Under the pieces are notes generated by a model. It did no database searches. It saw nothing but the letters and a program-made list of their open reading frames with translations, and was not told the DNA's origin. This document shows, piece by piece, positions 36,194 through 44,036 of a stretch of DNA of 64,000 nucleotides. Position numbers and translations under genes: made by a program. This DNA comes from Parundibacterium terreum (lineage in GTDB: Bacteria > Pseudomonadota > Gammaproteobacteria > Burkholderiales > Burkholderiaceae_D), in NCBI RefSeq assembly GCF_014636315.1, contig NZ_BMED01000007.1:1-64000 (forward strand). Reading direction: 5' to 3'. The first letter of the stretch is position 1, and every line of letters starts with the position of its first letter.

Positions 36194-37492
36194 TTACAAA
36201 AAGCTGCTCGCGTTTTCCAGGTCCTTATGTGTGCTGCCCTGGTACAGCGCCGACACAAAGGTTTTCCAGTTGGTGTCCGGCGAATCCAGTGTAAAGCCGT
36301 AAAAGTCCTTGCCTATGCTGCGCACTGCTTCCACCTGTAGATAGGAGATATCGGCCTTGCCCAGCTTGACCATCACATTGCCCAGGATTTGCAAAGGGAT
36401 AGGTGTACTGATGCTTGCCAGGAATCCCGATGAAGAAACCTGCACCACATCGATATCGACTTTCTTCTCGGCGCCATCAAGTGCGCGGATGGTCAGTTGG
36501 CCCGGGCAGCGCATCGAGAAGCGTTCGTGCCGGCGTATCGGTGCATGCGGGCGATTGCTGGTCAGCTTAGGCAGCACCGACAGATACTCCGGGATATCGT
36601 AAATGGAATGCAACAACAGCTTCTGGCGCTCGCTCAGATTGGCAAAGACCCGGGTGCGGTGATTGAAAAAGTGGTGCAATAGTTCGGGCGTCAGCACCGG
36701 ATCGTTCGTCGTGTAATAGCGGCGTTGCGGCAGCTTGATGTTCGGCATCTTCAACTGCATGAAATAAAAATGCAGGTTGCGGTTGGGCGGGCGCGAGCCA
36801 TAATGCTTTTTCATGATCTCGGGAATGTACTTGAGATCCAGCCAGGCACCGACTGCCGGCGCACCATTCACAAAGTCATAGTTTTTGATTGGTTGTGCCG
36901 TCAGCCTTTTGAAGAACAGCAGCGACTCATACATCTCTATATGATTGGGATTGACCGCGATCACCAGATGGCGCGTATCGAAGAAGGTCGTGCAATATTC
37001 ATACATGAACTTCATCAACGGGAACAGGATGCTGCCGCCGGTCTTGCGGAACCTCTTGTGCACAGCCAGCGCGGATACTTCAGCGATGTTGCCTTCGTGC
37101 TTGCGTACCTCGGTCAGGTCGAACACATTCTGCAGTGGGAAGCCCATTGCATTTTCCCTGATCAGCGACAGCGTACCGACGACTTCGCCATTGAGTTTGG
37201 CGCACAAGGTAGTCGTGGTGGGCAGTGCGTGATAGGGAGTAACGCGCATACCGGAGGGATCCGGATTCATGAAGCCGCTGCCTACATAGGCGTCATGCAG
37301 CAAAGCGAAACAGGCTTCCAGCTCTTCCTGGGTTTCTGCGATTTTCAATACCAGATGCTGGTTCGGTGCCGGATCGCAGCGAGCAAATGAGCGATACAGC
37401 GAGAATTTTTTTGATTGCGGCAACGCACCAGACAGCTTTCTCAGCGCTGTGTGCATGTGCTTTCTAAGGCCTGATATGCCCTTCTTTATCAC
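36194..37492 (-). CDS. FeeM-like N-acyl amino acid synthase with PilZ tail, copy 1
   Basis: 432 residues from GTG 37492, chosen because GAGGT lies 8 bases upstream; a TTG at 37507 is also possible. N-terminal ~260 residues have the acyltransferase fold of the PEP-CTERM/exosortase-associated family (TIGR03694 type): VLKIAETQEELEACFALLHD, EGNIAEVSALAVHKRFRKTG, YEYCTTFFDTRHLVIAVNP. FeeM-type enzymes join an ACP-borne long-chain acyl group to an amino acid. The C-terminal ~100 residues are PilZ-like (RRHERFSMRC, then QVSSSGFLA). Paralogous to the next gene. The acyl donor is probably the ACP encoded at 31.3 kb (inference). Confidence 0.88.
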   Translation of the reverse strand: MIKKGISGLRKHMHTALRKLSGALPQSKKFSLYRSFARCDPAPNQHLVLKIAETQEELEACFALLHDAYVGSGFMNPDPSGMRVTPYHALPTTTTLCAKLNGEVVGTLSLIRENAMGFPLQNVFDLTEVRKHEGNIAEVSALAVHKRFRKTGGSILFPLMKFMYEYCTTFFDTRHLVIAVNPNHIEMYESLLFFKRLTAQPIKNYDFVNGAPAVGAWLDLKYIPEIMKKHYGSRPPNRNLHFYFMQLKMPNIKLPQRRYYTTNDPVLTPELLHHFFNHRTRVFANLSERQKLLLHSIYDIPEYLSVLPKLTSNRPHAPIRRHERFSMRCPGQLTIRALDGAEKKVDIDVVQVSSSGFLASISTPIPLQILGNVMVKLGKADISYLQVEAVRSIGKDFYGFTLDSPDTNWKTFVSALYQGSTHKDLENASSFL

Positions 37493-37724
37493 TAGATTCA
37501 ACCTCAATAATGGCTATTCAGGTCCGACAAAAAAAGCGCCGGTAATTAGCCTGGAACTGCGAAAAAAACCTGCCCTCTTGCTGGATGCAACGCACCGGAT
37601 TTGCAGCCGGCCAGCTGGTGAAGGCAGAATTTTGGTTCGCCATTATTGCATGTAAATTCTGGAGTTGACGTTGTCAGTCGGGGAAATGGCTCGCAACAAA
37701 GTGCAAAGTCTGTAACAAGTTTCC

Positions 37725-39044
37725 CTAGGCCAATTTAATGTCTGCGACAAAGCGGCTCGGTTCATTCAGGTCCCTATGGGTTGTCCCCGAGTAGATCGCA
37801 TTCACAAAAGTTCTCCAGATCGCATCGGCCTGGCCTAAATGGAAACCGTAAAAACCTTTTCCTATGTCACGCACCGCCTCTACTTGCAGATGAGAAACTT
37901 CTGTTTTTCCCAGCCATACAGTCGCCTTCAGCGTTACCTGCATCGGTATCGGTTTCAATGCACGCGCCTGAAAACCTTCCAGCGAGACTTCGACAACATC
38001 GATGTCTATGTTTTCCTGGCCGTCGTTGACGATCTCTACTGTCACCTGGCCGGGACATTTCATCGAGTAACGCTCGTGCCTGCGCACATGTACGTCGAGA
38101 CTTCTGGTGGTCAATGGCGGCAATACCGGAATGTACTCAACAATATCGTAGATAGTGTGCAGTAACACTTTCTCGCGCTCGCTCAGATTGGCAAAGCCGT
38201 GAGTGCGCTTATTGAAGAAATGGTCCAGCAATTCCGGAGTCAATACCGGATCATTGGTCGTATAGTAGCGCCGTTCCGGCAGCTTGATATTGGCGAGCTT
38301 CACTTGCGTGAAATAGGCGTACAGATTGCGCTGCGGCGGCTTGGACGCATAATGTTTTTTCATGATCTCGGGGGCGAACTTCAAGTCCAGCCAGGCACCT
38401 ACTGCCGGTGCACCGTTGACGAAATCATAGTTGTCCACCGGGGTGGCAGTCAGTCGCTTGAAGAACAGCAGCGACTCATACATCTCGATATGATAGGGAT
38501 TGACCGCGATCACCAGATGGCGCGTATCAAAGAAGGTCGTGCAATATTCATACATGAACTTCATCAGCGGGAATAGGATGCTGCCGCCGGTCTTGCGGAA
38601 CTTGCGATGCACAGCCAATGCCGATACTTCCGCGATATTGCCCTCATGCTTGCGCACATCGGTCAGGTCGAAAATTTTTTGCAGTGGGAAGCCCAGCGCG
38701 CTTTCGCGTATCAGCGATAAAGTGCCGACGACTTGCCCGTCATACTTGGCGCACAGCGTGGTGGTGGTGGGAAGCGCATGGTACAGGGTGACCCGCATGC
38801 CGGACGGATCCGGTTTCATGAAGCCGCTACCGACGTAGGCATCATGCAGCAGCGCGAAGCAGGCTTCCAGTTCTTCCTGGGTTTCTGCGATCTTCAGTAT
38901 CAGGCGTTCATTCGGTTCTGGATTGCATTCGACGAAGGAACGATACACGGCAAACTTACCGCTCTTTGGCAAGAAGCTGAAGGCTTTTCTCAATGTCTGA
39001 TGCAGCAGCTTGCGAGCGTCTTTTATTAGTCGATTGTTCGCCAT
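37725..39044 (-). CDS. FeeM-like N-acyl amino acid synthase with PilZ tail, copy 2
   Basis: 439 residues from ATG 39044 (MANNRLIKDARKLLHQTL). Same design as copy 1: synthase part ~45-290 (AETQEELEACFALLHDAYVG; FDTRHLVIAVNPYHIEMYES) and a PilZ-like tail (VRRHERYSMKCPGQVTVEIV, EVSLEGFQARAL). The synthase halves of the two genes are much more alike, also at the DNA level, than the PilZ halves. Sits downstream of the PEP-CTERM gene and just upstream of copy 1 on the same strand, a tandem duplication. May differ in acyl or amino acid preference or in c-di-GMP response. Confidence 0.88.
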   Translation of the reverse strand: MANNRLIKDARKLLHQTLRKAFSFLPKSGKFAVYRSFVECNPEPNERLILKIAETQEELEACFALLHDAYVGSGFMKPDPSGMRVTLYHALPTTTTLCAKYDGQVVGTLSLIRESALGFPLQKIFDLTDVRKHEGNIAEVSALAVHRKFRKTGGSILFPLMKFMYEYCTTFFDTRHLVIAVNPYHIEMYESLLFFKRLTATPVDNYDFVNGAPAVGAWLDLKFAPEIMKKHYASKPPQRNLYAYFTQVKLANIKLPERRYYTTNDPVLTPELLDHFFNKRTHGFANLSEREKVLLHTIYDIVEYIPVLPPLTTRSLDVHVRRHERYSMKCPGQVTVEIVNDGQENIDIDVVEVSLEGFQARALKPIPMQVTLKATVWLGKTEVSHLQVEAVRDIGKGFYGFHLGQADAIWRTFVNAIYSGTTHRDLNEPSRFVADIKLA

Positions 39045-39441
39045 ATTCTCTCCGAAGACGGTTGGTTATCTTGCGTAGTCAAAGAGGAAAAAGCTAGCCT
39101 CAACACAGAACAGATACCAATATCATTATTATACGAACTCAGAGCGGAAATTGCTTGGTCCATGCATTGCTGAAACATTGAAATCGAATACGGATATTGC
39201 TTTTCACCAATCACTGTTGAACATCATGCCATAAGGATAGACAACTAGATATAGAAATTGAAAAGAGGAAATTGCTTTCGGCTATGAGTTTTCGCTGCAT
39301 TTAATTTCGGTGCCCTGCAGACATCAATGATTGAAAAATTTCGTCGCTTCCATCACTTGTTCCGCGCACGCGCCGCCAATCTCTGAAGATGTCAATGTCA
39401 GGTGATAACTGCCAATTATTTCGCATCAAGGATTTGGAAAT
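39045..39441. other. Intergenic region upstream of the FeeM-like pair
   Basis: About 400 bp without a supported gene; expected to carry the promoter of the synthase pair, but no sigma54-type GG-N10-GC element with the right flanks was found on the minus strand. Confidence 0.4.
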
Positions 39442-39467
39442 AAAAAAGGCCCTGCAAAAGCAGGGCC
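39442..39467 (-). terminator. Terminator of the PEP-CTERM gene
   Basis: Perfect 8-bp stem ggccctgc/gcagggcc with a 4-base loop (39448-39467), followed on the minus strand by six T residues. Confidence 0.92.
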
Positions 39468-39496
39468 CTCCTCAAAGCTGGGTGAACCCTAGCTAA

Positions 39497-40258
39497 TTAT
39501 TTTGCAGCGTTGCGACGACGCAGTACGCCAGCAGCCAGCATGCCCAGGCCGATCAAAGCCATGGAGCCTGGTTCAGGGATTGCACTACCGTTGAATGTGC
39601 CGGAACCTGTCGCAAACAAGATGGAATTGGTTGGGAAGGTTGTGAAGCTGTTGGTGAAGGAGAAGTCCGAACCGTCAGCTTGAGTATTTGTATTCAAATA
39701 GCTGTCAGCCAGGCCGCCAGTAACGTCCCATTGACCATTGCCCAGCAGACCGCCGACCAATTTGCTACCAGCCAGGCTTGTGAAATTAATACCTGTCAGG
39801 CTGGTGCCATTGATGTTGTGACCTGCCAATTGCAACCACAGTACGCCGTTAGTTGTATTTGCATCATTCAGGCCGAGCGCGCCAGCTGCAGTCGCGTCTT
39901 TCGATACGTCTACATAGATGGAGATAATGCCGCCTGTGTAGAAAATAGTTTGGCCAGTGCCAGCAGGGGTTGGAACTGTACCGGAGCTAACTGGTGTGTA
40001 GCCGGAATACTTGAATGTCAGTTCGCAGCCTGGGCAGAAAGTGGAATCAGTATTCAGCTTGGTGATGATACCGTAGCCGCTCAGTTCGCCAGTGCTAGGA
40101 TTGATCGATTGTGTGATCGTGTCTGTAGTGCCAGACAGGTTCAATGGTGCGTCCGGATCAAAAATAACGCCGCCGACGTTGATAGGTGTTGCGTGTACGG
40201 AGCCAACCAGAGCCATCGCAGCTGCAGCACCGAACATTGCTTTTTTCAGAAAGTTCAT
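39497..40258 (-). CDS. PEP-CTERM sorting-signal protein
   Basis: 253 residues from ATG 40258 (MNFLKKAMFGAAAAMALVG), with GGAG upstream. Signal peptide, then a Thr/Ser/Asn/Gly-rich exported body with a single pair of cysteines (TFCPGCEL), and a C-terminal sorting tripartite signal: IPEPGSMAL, a hydrophobic helix, and R-R-R-N-A-A-K. Exosortase A cleaves such signals and attaches or releases the protein at the cell envelope or matrix. The gene is monocistronic with its own terminator and a sigma54-type promoter, consistent with PrsK/PrsR control from the 44-47 kb operon. Confidence 0.95.
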   Translation of the reverse strand: MNFLKKAMFGAAAAMALVGSVHATPINVGGVIFDPDAPLNLSGTTDTITQSINPSTGELSGYGIITKLNTDSTFCPGCELTFKYSGYTPVSSGTVPTPAGTGQTIFYTGGIISIYVDVSKDATAAGALGLNDANTTNGVLWLQLAGHNINGTSLTGINFTSLAGSKLVGGLLGNGQWDVTGGLADSYLNTNTQADGSDFSFTNSFTTFPTNSILFATGSGTFNGSAIPEPGSMALIGLGMLAAGVLRRRNAAK

Positions 40259-40327
40259 TTTGTTTTCTCCAAGGAGTAAATTTTGTTTCGCTTTAGACGA
40301 CTTCGACAGTCTCTTGCCTTGGTATAA

Positions 40328-40344
40328 AGCATGTAGCGTGCCAG
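40328..40344 (-). promoter_or_regulatory. Sigma54-type promoter of the PEP-CTERM gene
   Basis: On the minus strand the sequence reads ctggcacgctacatgct, giving TGGCACG and TGC with GG and GC exactly 10 bases apart. Two of the 17 consensus positions mismatch. The start codon is ~70 bp further on. PrsR, encoded in this window, is a sigma54-dependent activator. Confidence 0.72.
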
Positions 40345-40393
40345 GAAATGTTGTTGCGGTGTAAGTCGTTGAAAACAAACAATAAATTAAAAA

Positions 40394-40522
40394 TTTTCCC
40401 AGGAAAAACAAGTTGGTTGTGGCGAAATATTTTGATCAGTGTAAAAAATATCGACAGTTAAAAATGGCCTTTCTCATAGTGCGCTTCTGGTAATTCTTAC
40501 AGTTCTGAAAAGAAAATTTTCT
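40394..40522 (-). promoter_or_regulatory. Inverted repeats upstream of the sigma54 promoter, possible PrsR sites
   Basis: Two short palindromes, ttttcccaggaaaa (40394-40407) and agaaaattttct (40511-40522), lie ~50 and ~170 bp upstream of the -24 element. Distances suit an enhancer-binding protein; binding by PrsR is speculative because the PEP-CTERM box sequence cannot be checked here. Confidence 0.3.
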
Positions 40523-40545
40523 TAAAACCATCATTTAAATGCGTC

Positions 40546-42141
40546 TTAACTGTAGCGGCCGGGAGCCAGGATATTCGCCGGATCAAGATGGTTTTTGAGT
40601 TTTCCGTGGAAATCGCGCGCATGATGTTGCAGCGAAGCCAAGTGTTGCATGGAGTGAATACCTACCCTGTAAGGGAAATAGCCCATCTGGCGCCCGGTTT
40701 CCAGCAAGTCCTGATAGCAGTTGTCGGCGGCAAGCTGTGCTTCCGGCTTTTGTTTTTCAAAAATGATAGGGACCGTACTGTCAAAGACCCGGTCGCTGAT
40801 CGAGGTCAGCGTGATCAGTGGTTCGATGCCGTGCTTTTGGGTGATTTTCTTGACCATCTCCACATAACTGCGTACCCCTGCAGGGCGCATGGGAACCAGC
40901 GGCGGATACCAGATCAGGCCGCATCCATCGGCTGCCGGATTGCGCAAGGCACCACCGGGAGGATGGGGGTTGCGCCAGTAAGCCAGCGGTAAAGCCGTTT
41001 CATTTGGGCGCCCCGCCACCAGTTGCAGTGACTTGGCCAGGGTATTGACTGTGCGTGCCAGCCTTTGTCCGCCGGCTCCCGGTATATAGCCCGCCACTTT
41101 TGCCAGCGTACCGGCTCGCTCCGGGCTGATGAAAAGTAGCCGGCTGGCAACTCCGGACAGCGCTGCGCGTATTTCTTTTTGTGCCGCCGCAACGACCCGC
41201 TTGCTGCCGTAGAGCGTGCCAAAACCGGTCCACGGAAAAATCTGGTACTGCTTGCCGAGTTCGCTGATCACCGCGGCCGGAATCATGCCGTTGGCGTCCA
41301 GCCTGTCATGCGGAAACGGCGCAGACATTGCCAGCACGCGGTGCTGGTTCATCAAATTGATGCCGCCTACTATGCCGGGAAATCTGGACAGAATGCCGCG
41401 TATTCTTTCCACTGCTGTCTCCAGCAGGCTGTCGTCCTTCAGGCTGAACAGGCAAGCCTTGATGCACTCTGGCCTGCGGGCCAGCGCAATGCTCATGCGC
41501 GTCACCACGCCAAAACCGCTTTGCGTGAACAGGCCGCTGGATCCCGGGCCTATTCCCCCTTTGAACAAGCGGGCGAGATCTTCTCCTCCTGCTTCACGCA
41601 TCGCAGTGCGATACAGCGAGCCGTCCGGCAGTACCGCTTCCAGATCGGTCACCGCAGCAAAATGGTCGGTGTACGGGGTGATGCCATAGCCCCGCTCCAG
41701 CGCATTGCCAAGCAGGCTGACAGTTGGACCTGCTCCCGTGACGGGTACCAGAAAAGGATGCGCGCCCTGGTCGAGGAAATCTGTCAGCATGCCCTGCGTG
41801 ACGCCCGGTTCAAGGGTGACGACACCTAACTCTGCATCAAAATGCACGATGCGTGTCAGCCTCGACAAGTCGAGGATCATGCAGTCGTTGCTTGCGGGCA
41901 ATGAGCTACCGTAACCCCAGTTTTTCCCGGTGCTGATCGGGTATACCGGTACTTTGTGGCGGCTGGCGATGCGCATGACTTCCGGCAGCAGCTCGCTGTC
42001 CAGTATCTGCAGCGCACCGTGCAGTCTGCGCGTTATGCCATTGGTATCAGCGCCGTAAGCAAGTTCGGCTGCGCGGGCATCCAATACCTGGGAGGCACCG
42101 AGCAAGCGGGCCCAATCTGACATGGCGGCTTCTGAATTCAT
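40546..42141 (-). CDS. FAD-binding oxidoreductase (VAO/4-cresol dehydrogenase type)
   Basis: 531 residues from ATG 42141 (MNSEAAMSDWARLLG) with AGGAG upstream. FAD-binding PCMH fold: the PP-loop VYPISTGKNWGYGSSLPASN, MILDLSRLTRIVHFD, VTLEPGVTQGMLTDF; then a C-terminal domain resembling vanillyl-alcohol/p-cresol oxidases (HDRLDANGMIPAAVI, ADGCGLIWYPPLVP, ending HLDPANILAPGRYS). It oxidises an alcohol, amine or phenol; the substrate is unknown. It lies between the PEP-CTERM gene and the sugar transferase operon and is likely part of the exosortase-linked small-molecule set. Confidence 0.88.
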   Translation of the reverse strand: MNSEAAMSDWARLLGASQVLDARAAELAYGADTNGITRRLHGALQILDSELLPEVMRIASRHKVPVYPISTGKNWGYGSSLPASNDCMILDLSRLTRIVHFDAELGVVTLEPGVTQGMLTDFLDQGAHPFLVPVTGAGPTVSLLGNALERGYGITPYTDHFAAVTDLEAVLPDGSLYRTAMREAGGEDLARLFKGGIGPGSSGLFTQSGFGVVTRMSIALARRPECIKACLFSLKDDSLLETAVERIRGILSRFPGIVGGINLMNQHRVLAMSAPFPHDRLDANGMIPAAVISELGKQYQIFPWTGFGTLYGSKRVVAAAQKEIRAALSGVASRLLFISPERAGTLAKVAGYIPGAGGQRLARTVNTLAKSLQLVAGRPNETALPLAYWRNPHPPGGALRNPAADGCGLIWYPPLVPMRPAGVRSYVEMVKKITQKHGIEPLITLTSISDRVFDSTVPIIFEKQKPEAQLAADNCYQDLLETGRQMGYFPYRVGIHSMQHLASLQHHARDFHGKLKNHLDPANILAPGRYS

Positions 42142-42583
42142 ATTGGCTCCTGTTTTCCTTCCTGAGGCGCAGCTGGCACGGAAAGCGCAGGCTGAGCTCT
42201 TTATTTCCAAGCGACGAAAGCGACGACACGGAATAGGCGGCATATTGCTGTAAAAAAGCCGTCAAATGGCTGGAGCCGTGATGATAGCTATAGACCCTAA
42301 GCATAGGCTCGGCAAGTATATTGCATCTACTTAAATTCTTTCTGGCAATTACCGCTGGTGATTCCCGTTAACGCGTGCGCAGCGAGGGAAATTGCCAAAA
42401 GGAAATAAAGCGAAAGTATCAGCCGCCGATTTACCCGTTCCTGTGTCAATACTGCCTACATCCGTAGGCTTAAAGCGCAATTATGGGCTGAAATAGGTTT
42501 AGTGTCTTATTGGAATGTAGTATCCTCCGATGAATGTTTTTATTGAATAATTTTGCTGTTTTCAGTTATTTGGAGAATTGATT
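42142..42583. other. Divergent intergenic region before the sugar transferase operon
   Basis: About 440 bp without a gene. It carries the ribosome binding site TGGAG at 42571. A TTCTGGCAATTACCG motif around 42340 looks like half a sigma54 element but lacks the GC at the right distance. Confidence 0.45.
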
Positions 42584-43978
42584 TTGCGGATCGCCAATCA
42601 CCACGTTTCACGGATTACGGCTTTTTTGCTTCTTGTTGAATTTGCGGTAGCAGTAGCGGCGGTTTATCTGGGGGCGGTGATACGCTTTTTTGACAAGCAT
42701 TCTCTGTATCTTCCCCAGTCCGACAAGTTTTTGCTGTCGGCGCTGGCGTTTGCAGCATCGATCATCTTCAGCATGAGCGCGCTGGGTATGTATCAGATCA
42801 ATTATCGGGAAGGCTTGCGCAACACCTTTTTGCGCCTGATGCCTTCCTTTGCGCTGGGTTTCGGCATTATCACGCTAGTTTTCTACCTGTTGCCGGAACT
42901 GTATTTTGGACGCGGCATTCTGGGCCTGGTAATGATTTTTGCCGCAATAATGATATTGGCCGCACGCGGTTTGATCTTTAAATTTTCTGAAGTCGGTCTG
43001 CTGAAATCCCGCATTCTGTTTTTGGGCAGCGGTGCACTGGCCAAGGAGTGCCGTGAGCTGGCAATGAATAATATTGCCTATCACCAATACGATGTAGTCG
43101 GCTTTGTTCCGTTGGCAGGCGAAGAATGCAAAGTGCCGGAATCCGCATTGATACCGCAAACCGAAAACCTCGCTTTACTGGCCCAACGCCTGAATGTGGG
43201 CGAGATTGTGGTTTCGGTGCAAAACCGGCGCGGCGGGCAATTTCCCTTGCAGGAGTTGCTGGATTGCAAGTTGGTCGGCGTTAAGGTAATCGATGCGGCC
43301 GCCTTCATCGAACGCGAAGCCTGCCAGATCCGCGTCGAGTCACTGCAGCCCGGCTGGCTGGTTTTTGGTGACGGGTTTAATCAAAGCTTTCTGCGTAAGT
43401 TCGGTAAACAATCTTTCGATCTGATCGTCAGCGCGCTGATATTTGCGATCACGCTGCCCATCATGCTGGCCACTGCCTTGCTGATTTTCATTGAAGACCA
43501 GGGCCCGATTTTCTACAAGCAGGAAAGGGTGGGCAAAAACGGCCGTACCTACATGGTCCTGAAGTTTCGTAGCATGGGAAGCGATGCGGAGAAATCCGGC
43601 AAGCCACAATGGGCAACCAATAATGACCCGCGCGTGACACGGATAGGAAAAATCATCCGCAAGCTGCGCATCGACGAACTGCCGCAGATCATCAATGTAC
43701 TGAAAGGCGAAATGAGCTTTGTCGGTCCCAGGCCGGAACGCCCATTTTTTGTGGATCAGCTTTGCAAGGAAGTGCCTTTCTACAATATGCGGCATAGTAT
43801 CAAGCCGGGCATTACCGGCATGGCGCAGGTCCGGTATGCATACGGCGCCTCGGTCGAGGACTCCGTACAAAAACTGCAATACGATCTGTACTACGTCAAA
43901 AACAATAGCCTGTTCCTGGATGCGTTGATCCTGATAGAAACCGTGCAGGTGGTACTGCTCGGCAAAGGTGCCCGATGA
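42584..43978 (+). CDS. TIGR03013 sugar transferase (XrtA/PEP-CTERM EPS locus)
   Basis: 464 residues from TTG 42584, chosen because TGGAG is 8 bases away (TTG 42578 would be too close). About five N-terminal transmembrane helices (RITAFLLLVEFAVAVAAVYL; LSALAFAASIIFSMSALGM), a CoA-binding-like middle, and a C-terminal bacterial sugar transferase domain (GPIFYKQERVGKNGRTYMVL, LRIDELPQIINVLKGEMSFV, GPRPERPFF). It moves the first sugar-1-phosphate onto undecaprenyl phosphate to start exopolysaccharide repeat synthesis. First gene of the run to 50.4 kb; a flippase is encoded at 57-60 kb. Confidence 0.93.
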   Translation: MRIANHHVSRITAFLLLVEFAVAVAAVYLGAVIRFFDKHSLYLPQSDKFLLSALAFAASIIFSMSALGMYQINYREGLRNTFLRLMPSFALGFGIITLVFYLLPELYFGRGILGLVMIFAAIMILAARGLIFKFSEVGLLKSRILFLGSGALAKECRELAMNNIAYHQYDVVGFVPLAGEECKVPESALIPQTENLALLAQRLNVGEIVVSVQNRRGGQFPLQELLDCKLVGVKVIDAAAFIEREACQIRVESLQPGWLVFGDGFNQSFLRKFGKQSFDLIVSALIFAITLPIMLATALLIFIEDQGPIFYKQERVGKNGRTYMVLKFRSMGSDAEKSGKPQWATNNDPRVTRIGKIIRKLRIDELPQIINVLKGEMSFVGPRPERPFFVDQLCKEVPFYNMRHSIKPGITGMAQVRYAYGASVEDSVQKLQYDLYYVKNNSLFLDALILIETVQVVLLGKGAR

Positions 43979-44036
43979 TCTTCGGCTGCCAATCTATGTT
44001 ATCGGAGTCAGCGGAGCGCGTACCGGCCCATCCACT

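Noticed and set aside
37536-37556. GG-N10-GC spacing upstream of FeeM copy 1
   Set aside because: Only the GG and GC dinucleotides fit; the TGGCAC and TTGC flanks are missing.
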